Positions 1 to 10,967 of a stretch of DNA of 64,000 bases are shown here, piece by piece. Origin of the DNA: Xenorhabdus ishibashii. Its GTDB lineage: Bacteria; Pseudomonadota; Gammaproteobacteria; Enterobacterales; Enterobacteriaceae. A model generated the notes under the pieces. It was not told the DNA's origin and did no database searches. It saw only the letters and a list, made by a program, of their open reading frames with translations. The stretch spans positions 3,100,001 to 3,164,000 of the forward strand of contig NZ_NJAK01000001.1 in assembly GCF_002632755.1 (NCBI RefSeq), in the 5' to 3' direction. Numbering within the stretch: the first letter of the stretch is position 1; each line of letters begins with the position of its first letter. The position numbers were made by a program, and so were the translations under genes.

Positions 1-330
1 TTTTTTACATTAATATAGAGCTGCGAGTAAAAAAGAGGTGAGCTACTAGTTACCGATGACCTCGTGTCTTTTACAAAACCGCCAGCCTCACGGCTGTCGT
101 CTGTATAGAGGCGCCTATTTGTCGGCGAGTCCGAATTTCATTTGAATACAGTACTCTTTATTGGGACGCTGTAATAAAAGGTACAGATTTTGCCCAATCC
201 AGTAAGCTGCCACCCGCAGCCCATAAATTATTTGATAGAACATTACGTCTTATGCCATTGCTGCGTTTTTGTTCGATCAAACAGATAACAAACAATTTCA
301 ATCTTGCCATTCATAGTTTAGTAAACCGTG
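1..330 (-). promoter_or_regulatory. probable rne 5' leader (rne5-type autoregulatory UTR)
   Basis: In E. coli the gene divergent from rluC is rne (RNase E), whose long structured 5' UTR mediates feedback cleavage of its own mRNA. The minus strand here has no ORF but carries ordered stem-loops, for example CAGCC/GGCTG at 83-96 around a four-base loop. The rne coding region would lie outside the window to the left. The assignment rests on gene order and structure, not on an alignment. The remaining bases up to 538 probably hold the divergent promoters. Confidence 0.5.
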
Positions 331-538
331 GCCAGAAAGCATTATTCCATTGCTATTGGGGTGATAGCAAGGTGACTTTATCGCTTTACGGTTTTTTTAT
401 TAGGAAATAGTGATAAGTTGTTAATATTTAGTCTTTATCCTAAGTCACTTGAAACAATGAAATAGGAAAAATGGATGTTATTTAGACATAGTTAAAAATG
501 AGTGGCGCTCTGTTGGTTGGATTATTAGAATCTTGCCC

Positions 539-1495
539 ATGAAAACAGATAATCAAATTGTACAGTTTGTCACGATTGATGACGAATATGCCGGTCAGCG
601 AATTGACAACTTTTTACTGACCCGTTTAAAAGGTGTACCTAAAAGCCTGATCTATCGGATCTTGCGTAAAGGTGAAGTTCGAGTTAACAAAGGAAGAATC
701 AAGCCTGAATATAAATTGACAGCAGGTGATGTCATCAGGATACCGCCGATTAGAGTTGCAGAAAAACAAGAAACATCTATTTCTGTTAAGCTGGATAAGG
801 TTGCGGCTCTGGCGGAGTGTATTTTGTATGAAGATGACCATATCTTAGTCATAAACAAACCTTCAGGAACCGCAGTACATGGGGGCAGTGGTCTGAGTTT
901 TGGTGTAATAGAAGGGTTACGGGCTTTGCGTCCTGAAGCACGCTTTCTTGAACTGGTACATCGGCTTGACCGCGATACATCGGGTATTTTGTTGATTGCG
1001 AAAAAACGTTCTGCATTACGCGCATTGCATGAACAATTACGCTTGAAACAGATGCAAAAAGAGTATTTGGCGCTAGTGCGTGGGCAATGGCAATCCCATT
1101 GTAAAGTAGTAGAAGCCCCTTTATTGAAAAACACCCTGCAAAGTGGGGAAAGGGTGGTCAAAGTCAGTAAAGAAGGCAAACCATCTGAAACACGTTTTAA
1201 AGTTGAAGAACGGTATGCGATTGCGACATTGGTGCGAGCGAGTCCAGTGACGGGGCGAACCCATCAGATCCGTGTGCACACTTTACATGCTGGTCATCCC
1301 ATTGCGTTTGATGATCGTTATGGTGACAGAACATTTGATGCCCAGCTTGCAGAAACAGGGCTTAACCGATTGTTCTTGCATGCCAGCGCATTAAGGTTTA
1401 CCCATCCATCCACGGAGGAAACACTACGTTTCGAAGCCCCCATGGACGATAGGTTGCTGAAATGTTTAAGAGTATTGCGGCATAATAATCATTGA
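539..1495 (+). CDS. rluC: 23S rRNA pseudouridine synthase RluC
   Basis: RluC makes pseudouridines 955, 2504 and 2580 in 23S rRNA. The 318-residue product has an N-terminal S4-type RNA-binding segment ([18 protein letters not shown]) and the RluA-family catalytic motif HRLDRDTSG with its aspartate near residue 143. Length and sequence follow E. coli RluC throughout. A TTG lies two codons upstream, but ATG at 539 matches the family start (MKT). Its 3' end overlaps convergent yceF by 7 bp. Confidence 0.96.
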   Translation: MKTDNQIVQFVTIDDEYAGQRIDNFLLTRLKGVPKSLIYRILRKGEVRVNKGRIKPEYKLTAGDVIRIPPIRVAEKQETSISVKLDKVAALAECILYEDDHILVINKPSGTAVHGGSGLSFGVIEGLRALRPEARFLELVHRLDRDTSGILLIAKKRSALRALHEQLRLKQMQKEYLALVRGQWQSHCKVVEAPLLKNTLQSGERVVKVSKEGKPSETRFKVEERYAIATLVRASPVTGRTHQIRVHTLHAGHPIAFDDRYGDRTFDAQLAETGLNRLFLHASALRFTHPSTEETLRFEAPMDDRLLKCLRVLRHNNH

Positions 1496-2082
1496 GAACA
1501 CACCGTCAGTGGGTTTATCCCCTGACGGATAAGCATCTCTGTTAAAGTGATTAGTGGTAAGCCGATAAGTGTATTTGGATCTTTGCCGTCAAGTTTTTCG
1601 AATAATGTAATTCCTAAGCCTTCGCTTTTAAAACTACCAGCGCAATTGAAGGGCTTTTCTTTGTTCAGATAATAAATAATTTCTGTTTCTGCCAACTCTC
1701 TGAAATAGACATAGAATAGTTCACAACGAGTATCAACCATTTCTGTTTTGCTATTGAATAAGGTAATGCCAGTATAAAAAGTGACACACTTTCCACTGGC
1801 GTTTTTCAATTGTAAGAAAGCATTCTCAAAATTATGTGGCTTGCCAGTAATCTTGTTATCTAAAACACAAACTTGATCTGACGCTACAATTAGATGGTTA
1901 GAATACTCTTGCTGTAATGCGTGAGCTTTGGCATATGACAGCCGCATAACCAATTGTTTTGGGCTTTCGTTTTCCAACGGACTTTCATCAATATTGGGAG
2001 AAGCACAGGTAAAGGGTAATCCCAATTTTTCTAGTAATAGGCGGCGATATTCGGAAGTTGACGATAAAACAATCGGAAGCAT
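1489..2082 (-). CDS. yceF: Maf-family nucleotide pyrophosphatase YceF
   Basis: Maf/YceF enzymes hydrolyse modified nucleoside triphosphates; E. coli YceF prefers 7-methyl-GTP. The Maf hallmarks are visible: [15 protein letters not shown] near the start, SDQVCVLD and ITGKP in the middle, and [11 protein letters not shown] with GLPL towards the end. ATG at 2082 gives MLPIVLSS, matching the family; the longer frame adds only MEKK. The gene is convergent with rluC and divergent from yceD. Confidence 0.93.
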   Translation of the reverse strand: MLPIVLSSTSEYRRLLLEKLGLPFTCASPNIDESPLENESPKQLVMRLSYAKAHALQQEYSNHLIVASDQVCVLDNKITGKPHNFENAFLQLKNASGKCVTFYTGITLFNSKTEMVDTRCELFYVYFRELAETEIIYYLNKEKPFNCAGSFKSEGLGITLFEKLDGKDPNTLIGLPLITLTEMLIRQGINPLTVCSQ

Positions 2083-2227
2083 CTTTTTTTCCATAAAATA
2101 CGTAGAGAAATATTTGTAGGCATTTTAAACTATACGTCGCTTAATAAGCGAATATTTGACGGAAAGGCGCAGATGTGTGGCCTTTTTCTTTGACTATGTC
2201 TCATTACAAAGATAATATGCGCGCCTT

Positions 2228-2752
2228 ATGCAAAAGGTAAAATTACCCCTGACCATCGATGCACTTCGAGCAGCCCAGAAAAGATTGGATTACCATGGTA
2301 GTTATTCTGCTGGGCAAGTTTCTCGTCTTACAGAATCCGTGGTCAGTGTGGATGGTGATGTAGATAGCTCATTATCATTTGAAATTGATAATCAGCGTCT
2401 GGCAGTTGTAAAAGGGCATTCCGCAGTGGATGTTACGCTTGCCTGTCAGCGTTGTGGCAGTAATTTCAGTCATCATGTTCACACAACGTATTGTTTTAGC
2501 CCGGTCGTCAATGATGAACAGGCTGAGGCATTACCGGAAGAGTATGAGCCAATAAACGTTAACGAATTTGGCGAAATAGATTTGCTGGCAATGATTGAAG
2601 ATGAAATAATTCTATCTCTGCCGGTGGTTCCGGTACATGATTCTGAACACTGTGAAGTGTCCGACGCGGATATGGTGTTTGGTACACTGCCTCCTGAAGC
2701 AGAAAAACCAAACCCGTTTGCCGCATTAGCCAGTTTAAAGAAAAGTACTTAA
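2228..2752 (+). CDS. yceD: YceD (DUF177), 23S rRNA accumulation protein
   Basis: YceD is a conserved DUF177 protein needed for normal 23S rRNA levels and is nearly always encoded with rpmF. The 174-residue product begins [19 protein letters not shown] as in E. coli and carries the conserved cysteine pair CQRC near residue 77 and the acidic stretch around [15 protein letters not shown]. rpmF starts 12 bp after its stop with an AAGGAG site between, so the two are co-transcribed. Confidence 0.94.
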   Translation: MQKVKLPLTIDALRAAQKRLDYHGSYSAGQVSRLTESVVSVDGDVDSSLSFEIDNQRLAVVKGHSAVDVTLACQRCGSNFSHHVHTTYCFSPVVNDEQAEALPEEYEPINVNEFGEIDLLAMIEDEIILSLPVVPVHDSEHCEVSDADMVFGTLPPEAEKPNPFAALASLKKST

Positions 2753-2764
2753 GGAGTAAGGTCA

Positions 2765-2935
2765 ATGGCCGTACAACAGAATAAACCAACTCGTTCCAAG
2801 CGTGGTATGCGTCGTTCTCATGACGCGCTGACTGCAACACTTGTCTCTGTAGACAAAACTTCTGGTGAAACTCACCTGCGTCATCACGTGACTGCTGATG
2901 GCTACTACCGTGGCCGCAAGGTAATCAACAAGTAA
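2765..2935 (+). CDS. rpmF: 50S ribosomal protein L32
   Basis: This 56-residue basic protein begins [20 protein letters not shown], the signature of bL32, and ends GRKVINK. It is preceded by AAGGAG. It sits between yceD and plsX in the conserved enterobacterial operon that links ribosome and lipid synthesis. It is too short for a 60-residue ORF cut-off and was read directly from the sequence. Confidence 0.97.
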   Translation: MAVQQNKPTRSKRGMRRSHDALTATLVSVDKTSGETHLRHHVTADGYYRGRKVINK

Positions 2936-2964
2936 TTTCAGCTAACCATTAGCAAGTTGATATC

Positions 2965-4017
2965 TTGGCTAATCTAACCTTAGCGTTAGATGCAATGGGT
3001 GGGGATTTTGGTCCTCACGTTACAGTGCCTGCTGCATTGCAGGCACTGGCATCTAATCCGCAACTGAAGTTATTGTTGGTCGGCAATCCCGAAACCATCT
3101 CTCCTTTGCTTGCAAATCAAAATGCCGAGCTGCTTAGCCGTTTACAAATTGTTCCGGCGGAACATGTCGTTTCCAACGATGCAAGGCCGTCTCAGGCCAT
3201 CCGTTCCAGTCGCGGTACTTCAATGCGTATAGCACTAGACTTAGTTAAGTCAGGCAAAGCACAGGCTTGTGTCAGTGCGGGAAATACCGGAGCTTTAATG
3301 GGATTGGCTAAATTGATGCTGAAATCCATCGAAGGAATTGAACGGCCTGCATTGATGACAGTGATACCTAATCTAAAACAACAGAAGACAGTTGTATTAG
3401 ATTTGGGCGCTAATATTAATTGTAATAGTAGTATGTTGGTTCAGTTTGCGATTATGGGTGCCGTAATGGCAGAGTATGTTGCTGGCGTAGAGAATCCACG
3501 TGTAGCGTTACTCAATATCGGGGAAGAGGAATCCAAAGGGCTGGATAATATCCGCGAAGCCGCTATAACCTTGCGTAATATCCCAATGATTAATTACATC
3601 GGATATGTGGAAGGAAATGAGTTACTGACGGGAAAAACGGACGTACTCGTATGTGACGGCTTCGCAGGTAATGTTACGCTGAAGACGATGGAAGGTGCGA
3701 TCAGAGTGATCCTGTCTCTGGTAAAATCACCGGATGGTCAGCAGAAAAAATCATCTTGGCTAATGAAACTGTTCAAGATGAAGATAGTTAAAAAATGGTT
3801 ATTAAGACAGGTAACTAAACGGTTTGGCCATCTAAACCCTGACCAGTATAACGGGGCAACGTTATTAGGATTACGTGGTATCGTCATAAAAAGTCACGGT
3901 GCTGCCAATGAACATGCTTTCAAAGCGGCTATTGATCAAGCCATTCAAGCTACAGAGAAGCAGGTTCCAGACAGAATTGCTGCCCGGCTGGATGCAATAT
4001 TACCCAAGAGTGAATAA
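2965..4017 (+). CDS. plsX: phosphate acyltransferase PlsX
   Basis: PlsX converts acyl-ACP to acyl-phosphate for phosphatidic acid synthesis. The N terminus [12 protein letters not shown], the [10 protein letters not shown] motif near 107 and [14 protein letters not shown] near 230 are family signatures. The start codon is TTG, as in E. coli plsX. At 350 residues it is close to the E. coli length, with some variation in the C-terminal tail. fabH follows after 6 bp. Confidence 0.95.
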   Translation: MANLTLALDAMGGDFGPHVTVPAALQALASNPQLKLLLVGNPETISPLLANQNAELLSRLQIVPAEHVVSNDARPSQAIRSSRGTSMRIALDLVKSGKAQACVSAGNTGALMGLAKLMLKSIEGIERPALMTVIPNLKQQKTVVLDLGANINCNSSMLVQFAIMGAVMAEYVAGVENPRVALLNIGEEESKGLDNIREAAITLRNIPMINYIGYVEGNELLTGKTDVLVCDGFAGNVTLKTMEGAIRVILSLVKSPDGQQKKSSWLMKLFKMKIVKKWLLRQVTKRFGHLNPDQYNGATLLGLRGIVIKSHGAANEHAFKAAIDQAIQATEKQVPDRIAARLDAILPKSE

Positions 4018-4023
4018 ACACAA

Positions 4024-4977
4024 ATGTATACAAAGATCTTAGGTACGGGCAGTTATTTGCCTGCGCAGGTGCGTACTAACGCAGATTTAGAAAAAATGGT
4101 AGATACGTCTGACGAGTGGATTGTCACTCGGACGGGTATTCGTGAACGCCGTATTGCGGCCGAAGATGAAAACGTTGCAACTTTGGGTTTCAAAGCAGCA
4201 GAGAAGGCCATTGAAATGGCAGGCATCGATAAAGCACAAATTGACTTAATCGTTGTTGCCACAACAAGCTCAACTCACGCTTTTCCAAGTGCAGCTTGCC
4301 AAATTCAGCAGTTGTTGGGCATTCAAGGCGTTGCGGCTTTTGACGTTGCGGCGGCATGTGCCGGCTTCACTTATGCATTGAGCGTTGTAGATAAATTTAT
4401 TAAAACGGGTGCTGCTAAACATGCACTGGTGATTGGTTCTGATATTATTTCAAGAGTCGTAGACCCTAAAGATCGTAGCACAGTGATTCTTTTCGGCGAT
4501 GCAGCAGGGGCGATGGTAGTTGGTGCTTCAGAGGAAGCTGGCATCCTATCCACTCATCTTCATGCTGATGGTCGTTATGGTGAATTGCTATCATTACCTC
4601 ATCAAAGCAGAGTGAAGTGTGATACACCAGAATATGTGACGATGGCTGGCAATGAAGTCTTTAAAGTTGCTGTTCGTGAATTAGCGAATATTGTTGATGA
4701 AACATTAAAAGCCAATCATTTGCCTCATTCGGAGCTTGATTGGCTAGTTCCTCATCAGGCGAATTTGCGTATCATTGCGGCGACTGCCAAGAAATTAGAT
4801 ATGACAATGGATAAGGTGGTTGTGACGTTGGATCGTCATGGCAACACCTCGGCAGCATCAGTTCCAACAGCATTCGATGAAGCGGTACGTGATGGAAGGA
4901 TCCAACGCGGTCAACTTATTTTACTTGAAGCATTTGGCGGTGGCTTTACCTGGGGCTCGGCGCTGGTACGTTTTTAA
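4024..4977 (+). CDS. fabH: beta-ketoacyl-ACP synthase III
   Basis: FabH starts fatty-acid elongation by condensing acetyl-CoA with malonyl-ACP. The Cys-His-Asn triad is complete: Cys112 in AAACAGF, His in VPHQANLRI and Asn in HGNTSAAS. The 317-residue length equals E. coli FabH. It lies in the plsX-fabH-fabD-fabG series with short gaps, indicating one transcript. Confidence 0.97.
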   Translation: MYTKILGTGSYLPAQVRTNADLEKMVDTSDEWIVTRTGIRERRIAAEDENVATLGFKAAEKAIEMAGIDKAQIDLIVVATTSSTHAFPSAACQIQQLLGIQGVAAFDVAAACAGFTYALSVVDKFIKTGAAKHALVIGSDIISRVVDPKDRSTVILFGDAAGAMVVGASEEAGILSTHLHADGRYGELLSLPHQSRVKCDTPEYVTMAGNEVFKVAVRELANIVDETLKANHLPHSELDWLVPHQANLRIIAATAKKLDMTMDKVVVTLDRHGNTSAASVPTAFDEAVRDGRIQRGQLILLEAFGGGFTWGSALVRF

Positions 4978-4995
4978 TTTAACAGGAAAATAAAC

Positions 4996-5925
4996 ATGTC
5001 TGATTTTGCAATGGTGTTTCCCGGCCAAGGTTCTCAATCTCTGGGTATGTTGGCAGATTTAGCCGCAGAATTTCCACTGGTTGAACGGACGTTCGCAGAG
5101 GCTTCTGCGGTTTTGGGATATGATTTATGGGCATTAACTCAGCAAGGATCTGCGGAAGAACTGAATAAAACCTGGAAAACTCAGCCTGCATTGCTGGCCG
5201 CTTCAGTGGCGATTTGGCGTGTATGGCAGGAGAAAGGTGGTAAGGCGCCTTCCATGATGGCAGGTCATAGCCTTGGCGAATACTCTGCGCTGGTTTGCGC
5301 TGGTGTGCTTGAGTTTCAGCAAGCCATTAAACTTGTTGAGTTGCGTGGGAAGCTGATGCAGGAAGCTGTACCAGAAGGGCAAGGGGCAATGTATGCCATT
5401 ATCGGTTTAGATAATGGAACCATTGCAAAGGCCTGTGCAGAGTCAGCGCAAGGTCAGATTGTTTCGCCGGTTAATTATAATTCACCTGGACAGGTGGTTA
5501 TCGCAGGTGAAAAAGAGGCAGTAGAACGAGCGGGAGCCGCATGTAAGGCCGCAGGTGCAAAACGAGCATTGCCGTTATCCGTTAGTGTGCCTTCGCACTG
5601 CGCACTGATGAAACCCGCAGCCGAACAATTAGCGGCTGCACTGCAAGACGTTGAGTTTAACCAGCCACAATTCCCTGTCGTGAATAACGTTGATGTAAAA
5701 GTAGAAGAATCTGCTGATGCTATTCGGGACGCTTTGGTTCGTCAGTTGTATAATCCAGTGCGCTGGACAGAATCCGTTGAATATATTGCTGAGCAGGGAA
5801 TCGAACAATTAGTAGAAATCGGGCCAGGTAAGGTACTTACTGGGCTAACGAAACGTATTGTTGATACTTTAAGTGCTGTAGCAGTAAATGATGTATCATC
5901 ACTCACAGTTGCTCTGAATAAATGA
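4996..5925 (+). CDS. fabD: malonyl-CoA:ACP transacylase
   Basis: FabD loads malonyl groups onto ACP. The nucleophile Ser92 lies in GHSLGEYSA, the partner histidine in SVPSHCALM, and the N-terminal oxyanion motif is FPGQGSQS. At 309 residues it is full length. ATG at 4996 follows an AACAGGAAA ribosome site. Its stop lies 11 bp before the chosen fabG start. Confidence 0.97.
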   Translation: MSDFAMVFPGQGSQSLGMLADLAAEFPLVERTFAEASAVLGYDLWALTQQGSAEELNKTWKTQPALLAASVAIWRVWQEKGGKAPSMMAGHSLGEYSALVCAGVLEFQQAIKLVELRGKLMQEAVPEGQGAMYAIIGLDNGTIAKACAESAQGQIVSPVNYNSPGQVVIAGEKEAVERAGAACKAAGAKRALPLSVSVPSHCALMKPAAEQLAAALQDVEFNQPQFPVVNNVDVKVEESADAIRDALVRQLYNPVRWTESVEYIAEQGIEQLVEIGPGKVLTGLTKRIVDTLSAVAVNDVSSLTVALNK

Positions 5926-5936
5926 CTGAGGAAAAC

Positions 5937-6671
5937 ATGAGCTTTGATGGAAAAATTGCACTGGTCACTGGTGCGAGCCGTGGCATAGGTCGCGCGATTG
6001 CAGAATTATTGGTTGAACGTGGTGCATGTGTTATTGGCACCGCAACCAGTGAGAAGGGAGCTGAAGCAATTAGTGCTTTCCTTGGTGATAAAGGCAAAGG
6101 TTTTGTACTAAATGTCACAGATTCAGAATCCATTGAAAATGCACTATCGAATATTCGTGCTGAATTTGGTGAAATAGACATTTTAGTTAATAATGCAGGC
6201 ATCACTCGTGATAACTTGTTGATGCGCATGAAAGATGATGAGTGGCAAGATATTGTTAACACTAATCTTTCTTCGATTTTTCGTCTGTCAAAAGCAGTAA
6301 TGCGCTCTATGATGAAAAAACGTTATGGACGTATTATTTCCATTGGCTCTGTTGTTGGAACAATGGGAAATGCGGGACAGGCGAATTACGCGGCAGCGAA
6401 AGCAGGGGTTATTGGTTTTAGTAAATCATTGGCTCGTGAAGTCGCTTCCCGTGGCATCACTGTTAACGTGGTTGCACCTGGTTTTATCGAAACTGATATG
6501 ACCAAAGCGTTGACAGACGAACAACGTGCAGGCATTGCTGCTGGAATACCTGCTAATCGTCTTGGTGATGCAAAGGAAATTGCCAGTGCTGTAGCGTTTC
6601 TTGCTTCTGACGAGGCCGCTTACATCACGGGTGAAACATTACATGTCAATGGTGGCATGTACATGATCTAA
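5937..6671 (+). CDS. fabG: 3-oxoacyl-ACP reductase
   Basis: FabG is the NADPH-dependent short-chain dehydrogenase of the elongation cycle. It has the cofactor motif TGASRGIG near residue 13, NNAG, the catalytic Ser-Tyr-Lys (Tyr and Lys in YAAAK) and the HVNGGMYM end. An ATG overlaps the fabD stop at 5922, but ATG at 5937 follows TGAGGAAA and gives the family start MSFDGKIALVTG, 244 residues. Confidence 0.96.
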   Translation: MSFDGKIALVTGASRGIGRAIAELLVERGACVIGTATSEKGAEAISAFLGDKGKGFVLNVTDSESIENALSNIRAEFGEIDILVNNAGITRDNLLMRMKDDEWQDIVNTNLSSIFRLSKAVMRSMMKKRYGRIISIGSVVGTMGNAGQANYAAAKAGVIGFSKSLAREVASRGITVNVVAPGFIETDMTKALTDEQRAGIAAGIPANRLGDAKEIASAVAFLASDEAAYITGETLHVNGGMYMI

Positions 6672-6821
6672 AAATGAGCGAACCCACTGTTTTTGATGTA
6701 TTTTTTATACAAAAAAAGCAGATTGTGGTTCGACCAGCCGGGATTTGGTTGCATCTTTTCCTGTATTTTATAAACTACGAAAACCATCGCAGAAGCGAGT
6801 TTTGATAGGAAATTTAATAGT

Positions 6822-7058
6822 ATGAGCACTATCGACGAACGCGTTAAGAAAATCATCGTTGAACAACTGGGTGTTAAAGAGGAAGAAGTTGTGAACACAG
6901 CTTCATTTGTTGATGACTTGGGCGCTGATTCTCTTGACACAGTTGAACTGGTAATGGCTCTGGAAGAAGAGTTCGATATCGAGATCCCAGACGAAGAAGC
7001 TGAAAAAATCACTACAGTTCAAGCTGCTATTGACTACGTTGAAAACGCAGGTAAATAA
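6822..7058 (+). CDS. acpP: acyl carrier protein
   Basis: This 78-residue acidic protein carries the phosphopantetheine site DSL at Ser37 (counting Met) in [15 protein letters not shown]. It is nearly identical to E. coli AcpP. A 150-bp gap to fabG probably holds its own promoter, consistent with the high expression of this gene. A strong hairpin just after the stop separates it from fabF. Confidence 0.98.
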   Translation: MSTIDERVKKIIVEQLGVKEEEVVNTASFVDDLGADSLDTVELVMALEEEFDIEIPDEEAEKITTVQAAIDYVENAGK

Positions 7059-7069
7059 GCACACATACC

Positions 7070-7098
7070 TAGGCGGTCATTCGACCGCCTATGTTTTT
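7070..7098 (+). terminator. acpP-fabF intercistronic terminator
   Basis: A perfect 9-bp stem (TAGGCGGTC at 7070-7078, GACCGCCTA at 7083-7091) with loop ATTC is followed by TGTTTTT. It follows the acpP stop and would reduce read-through into fabF. Confidence 0.85.
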
Positions 7099-7132
7099 CG
7101 TCCCAAATTTTTTCCCTCCCTGGAGGATAACC

Positions 7133-8374
7133 GTGTCTAAGCGTCGAGTAGTCGTGACCGGACTAGGCATGTTATCTCCTGTCGGCAATACAGTAGAGTC
7201 TTCTTGGAATGCTGTTTGTGCCGGACAGAGTGGTATCGGCCTTATCGAACATTTTGATACCTCTAACCATGCAACTAAGTTTGCAGGTTTAGTGAAGAAT
7301 TTTAATCATGAAGATTTCAATATTTCGCGCAAAGAAGCACGGAAGATGGATCTCTTCATTCAGTATGGTATTGCTGCGGGCAAACAAGCCATGGAAGATG
7401 CAGGAATCGAAGTAACAGAAGCCAATGCTAGCCGCTTTGGTGCTGCTATTGGTTCTGGTATTGGTGGATTGGGTCTGATCGAAGAAAATCACAGTACACT
7501 GCTATCGGCAGGGCCTCGTAAGGTCAGCCCATTCTTTGTACCTTCAACCATCATCAATATGGTGGCAGGCCATTTGAGCATCCTTTATGGCCTTCGTGGT
7601 CCGAGCATCTCCATTGCAACTGCCTGTACTTCTGGCGTACATAATATAGGCCATGCTGCTCGCATTATTGCCTATAATGATGCTGATATCATGCTGGCAG
7701 GTGGTGCAGAAAAAGCGAGTACTGAGTTTGGTGTTGCTGGATTTGGTGCTGCACGCGCATTGTCAACCCGTAATGATGATCCTCAAGGTGCAAGTCGTCC
7801 TTGGGATAAAGATCGTGATGGCTTTGTTCTGGGTGATGGTGCAGGTATTGTCGTGCTTGAAGAGTATGAGCATGCGAAAAAACGTGGTGCAAAAATCTAT
7901 GCTGAAGTTGTTGGCTTTGGCATGAGCAGTGACGCTTACCACATGACATCACCTCCTGAAGATGGCGCAGGCGCTGCTTTAGCGATGCAAAATGCCCTGA
8001 AAGATGCGGGGATTTCACCAGAGCAAGTGGGTTACATCAATGCTCATGGTACTTCAACACAAGTTGGTGATATTGCTGAAGCACGTGCAGTGGAAGCTGT
8101 TTTTGGTGAAGGCACTAAAGTATTGGTGAGTTCAACCAAATCGATGACAGGCCATTTGTTAGGTGCAGCAGGGGCAATTGAATCTATTTTCACTATTCTT
8201 TCTCTGCGTGAACAGATTATTCCTCCAACCATTAACCTGGAGGATCAGGATGAGAATTGTCGTCTGGATTTAGTTCCAGGTAAAGCGCGCAACGTTGAAG
8301 GAATGGAATACGCATTGTGTAACTCTTTTGGTTTCGGTGGCACCAATGGGTCATTGATTTTCCGCAAGATCTAA
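7133..8374 (+). CDS. fabF: beta-ketoacyl-ACP synthase II
   Basis: FabF elongates acyl-ACPs and adjusts unsaturated chain length with temperature. The catalytic cysteine is in [10 protein letters not shown] and the two histidines in NAHGTSTQ and [11 protein letters not shown] longer frame opens at 7091 inside the terminator. GTG at 7133 follows TGGAGGATAA and gives the family start [16 protein letters not shown], 413 residues, so that start is used. Confidence 0.96.
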   Translation: MSKRRVVVTGLGMLSPVGNTVESSWNAVCAGQSGIGLIEHFDTSNHATKFAGLVKNFNHEDFNISRKEARKMDLFIQYGIAAGKQAMEDAGIEVTEANASRFGAAIGSGIGGLGLIEENHSTLLSAGPRKVSPFFVPSTIINMVAGHLSILYGLRGPSISIATACTSGVHNIGHAARIIAYNDADIMLAGGAEKASTEFGVAGFGAARALSTRNDDPQGASRPWDKDRDGFVLGDGAGIVVLEEYEHAKKRGAKIYAEVVGFGMSSDAYHMTSPPEDGAGAALAMQNALKDAGISPEQVGYINAHGTSTQVGDIAEARAVEAVFGEGTKVLVSSTKSMTGHLLGAAGAIESIFTILSLREQIIPPTINLEDQDENCRLDLVPGKARNVEGMEYALCNSFGFGGTNGSLIFRKI

Positions 8375-8392
8375 AATCACTTTGTGTTTATG

Positions 8393-8422
8393 AAAAGCCC
8401 CAACATTTGTTGGGGCTTTTTT
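8393..8422 (+). terminator. terminator after fabF
   Basis: A 13-bp inverted repeat, AAAAGCCCCAACA (8393-8405) with TGTTGGGGCTTTT (8408-8420), has a two-base spacer and continues into TT. It is a strong intrinsic terminator between fabF and pabC. Confidence 0.88.
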
Positions 8423-8442
8423 ATCAAAAATAAGAAGTTAAC

Positions 8443-9270
8443 ATGACGTATTGGATTAATGGTAATCAGTGCGATCATATACCTGTTAATGATCGTGCGG
8501 TACAGTTTGGTGACGGCTGTTTTACCACAATAAGGGTTGAGCAAGGGCTACCAGCTTTGCTACCTTTGCACATAAAACGGTTGCAGAAAGGTGTTGAAAA
8601 ACTCTTTATGCCAGCGCTGGATTGGTTCCAACTTGAGAACCATATTAAACAGGTAGTGAAAGCATGTGGGTCTGGTGTTTTAAAAATCATTCTTTCCAGA
8701 GGTTCGGGAAGCCGTGGCTATGGTTTTGCTGATACGGTTGGGCCTACGCAGATCTTGTCTTTGAGTTCATATCCTGAACGATATATTACTCAGCGTCAAA
8801 CTGGTGTGTCATTGACCCTTAGTCCCATTCCAATGGGAATTAATCCCTATCTGGCGGGTATTAAGCATTTAAATCGTTTGGAGCAGGTTTTAATCAAACG
8901 GTTCATTGAACAATCTGGAGCAGATGAAGCTCTGGTACTTGATAGTGATGGTTTATTAGTTGAATGTGCTACTGCCAATATCTTCTGGCGAAAAGGAAAA
9001 AATGTTTATACGCCTGACCTCAGTCAGTGCGGGGTGGAAGGGATCATGCGACAAAAGATAATCGAATTGTTGGCGAAAAGTGATTATAACTTATCATGTG
9101 TTATGCGCTATCCTGAAGCTTTGGCTTATGCAGACGAAGTGATTATCTGTAATTCCTTAATGCCTGTGGTGCCAGTAAACCGAATTCAAGCGCATAAAAA
9201 TCAACCTGAGTGGAAATACCAATCAAGAGAGTTATATGAATATTTATTACCTGAATGTCTAAAACTTTAG
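8443..9270 (+). CDS. pabC: aminodeoxychorismate lyase
   Basis: PabC releases p-aminobenzoate from aminodeoxychorismate for folate synthesis. It is a fold-type IV PLP enzyme. The start MTYWINGNQ and NDRAVQFGDGCFTT are typical, the PLP lysine lies in GIKHLNRLEQ, and the CATANIFW segment follows. The 275-residue length is normal (E. coli 269). mltG follows after 36 bp. Confidence 0.94.
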   Translation: MTYWINGNQCDHIPVNDRAVQFGDGCFTTIRVEQGLPALLPLHIKRLQKGVEKLFMPALDWFQLENHIKQVVKACGSGVLKIILSRGSGSRGYGFADTVGPTQILSLSSYPERYITQRQTGVSLTLSPIPMGINPYLAGIKHLNRLEQVLIKRFIEQSGADEALVLDSDGLLVECATANIFWRKGKNVYTPDLSQCGVEGIMRQKIIELLAKSDYNLSCVMRYPEALAYADEVIICNSLMPVVPVNRIQAHKNQPEWKYQSRELYEYLLPECLKL

Positions 9271-9306
9271 TTAGTATTCAGAAGCACCAATAAAAGTGAT
9301 TACCGA

Positions 9307-10332
9307 ATGAAACTAAAAAAGCGCATTTTCATTCTGCCAGGTTTGTTTATTGCGATTGCTGTGATCGTGTTTTTTTCTTTTATGAAGAAAATAGAGAACT
9401 TTGCTGATCAAGAGATTAATCTTAGCCAAGAGCTGATATTTACTGTGCCGGCGGGGACTGGACGTGCTGGACTGGAAACCTTACTGACGCAGCATAAATT
9501 GATTAAAGATAATCAATTATTGCCGTGGTTATTTCGATTTAAGCCAGAGTTAGTGAAGTTTAAAGCCGGCACTTACCGTTTGCAAAAAGGCATGTCCTTA
9601 AGGGCTGTTTTGCAACTGTTTGCCAGTGGTAAAGAAGCTCAGTTTACCATTCGCTTTGTTGAAGGCAGTCGTCTTTCTGATTGGTCAAAAATATTGCGGA
9701 ATGCGCCATATTTAACGCATGAAACAGAAAATAAGACACCGAAAGAGCTATTTGATGCTTTGGGCATGAAAGAGGCCGAATCACTGGAAGGCTGGTTTTA
9801 CCCTGATACTTATCTGTATACAGCAGGAACAAGTGACGTGGAACTGCTTAAACGAGCCCATAACAAAATGAAAACGCTAGTGGAGCAGGAGTGGGAAAAC
9901 AGGGAAAAGAACCTGCCGTATAAAAGCGCCTATGACATGTTGATCATGGCCTCTATCATTGAAAAAGAGACGGCAGTTGAATCTGAACGAACCAAAGTTG
10001 CCTCAGTATTCGTAAATCGTCTACGGTTAAAGATGAGATTGCAAACTGATCCAACAGTGATTTATGGATTAGGGGAGAAATATACGGGGACGATTTTTCG
10101 CAGCAATCTCAACACATTTACACCATACAATACTTATATGATTGATGGGTTGCCACCAACACCTATCGCCATGCCTGGTTTGGCTTCCATTAAAGCGGCA
10201 GCACATCCTGCTGTCACAGAATATTTATATTTTGTTGCGAATGGCGATGGTGGGCACACATTCACCACCAATCTGGTAGCACATAATAAGGCAGTAAGTC
10301 TTTATCGCCAAAGGTTAAAGCAGGATAAATGA
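9307..10332 (+). CDS. mltG: endolytic murein transglycosylase MltG
   Basis: MltG cuts nascent peptidoglycan and terminates glycan chains at the inner membrane. One N-terminal membrane helix (about 9-26) precedes a LysM-like segment ([17 protein letters not shown]) and the YceG catalytic domain with the glutamate in [11 protein letters not shown] and the [12 protein letters not shown] motif. It is 341 residues, as in E. coli, and its stop overlaps the tmk start (ATGA). Confidence 0.95.
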   Translation: MKLKKRIFILPGLFIAIAVIVFFSFMKKIENFADQEINLSQELIFTVPAGTGRAGLETLLTQHKLIKDNQLLPWLFRFKPELVKFKAGTYRLQKGMSLRAVLQLFASGKEAQFTIRFVEGSRLSDWSKILRNAPYLTHETENKTPKELFDALGMKEAESLEGWFYPDTYLYTAGTSDVELLKRAHNKMKTLVEQEWENREKNLPYKSAYDMLIMASIIEKETAVESERTKVASVFVNRLRLKMRLQTDPTVIYGLGEKYTGTIFRSNLNTFTPYNTYMIDGLPPTPIAMPGLASIKAAAHPAVTEYLYFVANGDGGHTFTTNLVAHNKAVSLYRQRLKQDK

Positions 10333-10961
10333 GTAGCAAATTTATTGTAATTGAAGGGCTTGAGGGTGCTGGAAAAACAACGGCAATCCAAACAGTGGTT
10401 GAAACCTTGAAACAGCAGGGTATTACTGATTTAGCTCTTACCCGTGAACCAGGCGGAACACCGCTGGCAGAAAAATTACGTGAGCTGATAAAGCAAGGCG
10501 TTGAAGGAGAACCACTGACAGATAAAGCAGAACTATTAATGTTATATGCTGCCAGAGTCCAATTGGTAGAGAATGTTATTAAGCCAGCTTTGGCAGAGGG
10601 AACTTGGATCATTGGTGATCGTCATGACCTCTCTTCCCAAGCTTATCAGGGAGGTGGCCGAGGTATTGATCAGCACTTGATGGCGTCACTACGCCAGGCT
10701 GCATTGGGTGATTTCTCTCCAGATTTAACTCTCTATCTTGATGTACCTCCAGAAGTGGGCTTACAACGTGCTCTTGAGCGAGGGGAATTGGATCGGATTG
10801 AAAAGGAATCGTTAGACTTCTTCTATCGTACCCGTACAAGGTATCTCGAACTGATGGCGAAAGATGACAGTATCAAAAAGATTGATGCAACCCAACCACT
10901 GGAAAAAGTGCAGGAAGATATTCGCCATACCTTACTTGCTTGGTTAAAGAACATCGGTTAA
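10329..10961 (+). CDS. tmk: thymidylate kinase
   Basis: Tmk phosphorylates dTMP to dTDP. The P-loop GLEGAGKTT is at about residues 9-17, the DR(H/Y) motif is in [17 protein letters not shown], and TREPGGTP forms the substrate site. It is 210 residues (E. coli 213). It overlaps mltG by 4 bp and is followed at once by holB. Confidence 0.97.
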   Translation: MSSKFIVIEGLEGAGKTTAIQTVVETLKQQGITDLALTREPGGTPLAEKLRELIKQGVEGEPLTDKAELLMLYAARVQLVENVIKPALAEGTWIIGDRHDLSSQAYQGGGRGIDQHLMASLRQAALGDFSPDLTLYLDVPPEVGLQRALERGELDRIEKESLDFFYRTRTRYLELMAKDDSIKKIDATQPLEKVQEDIRHTLLAWLKNIG

Positions 10962-10967
10962 AGAACA

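Noticed and set aside
652..1179. A 175-codon minus-strand frame inside rluC.
   Set aside because: It is fully overlapped by rluC, which is clearly coding, and the translation has no family resemblance.
7689..8018. A 109-codon minus-strand frame inside fabF.
   Set aside because: It is a histidine-rich shadow of the conserved fabF sequence.
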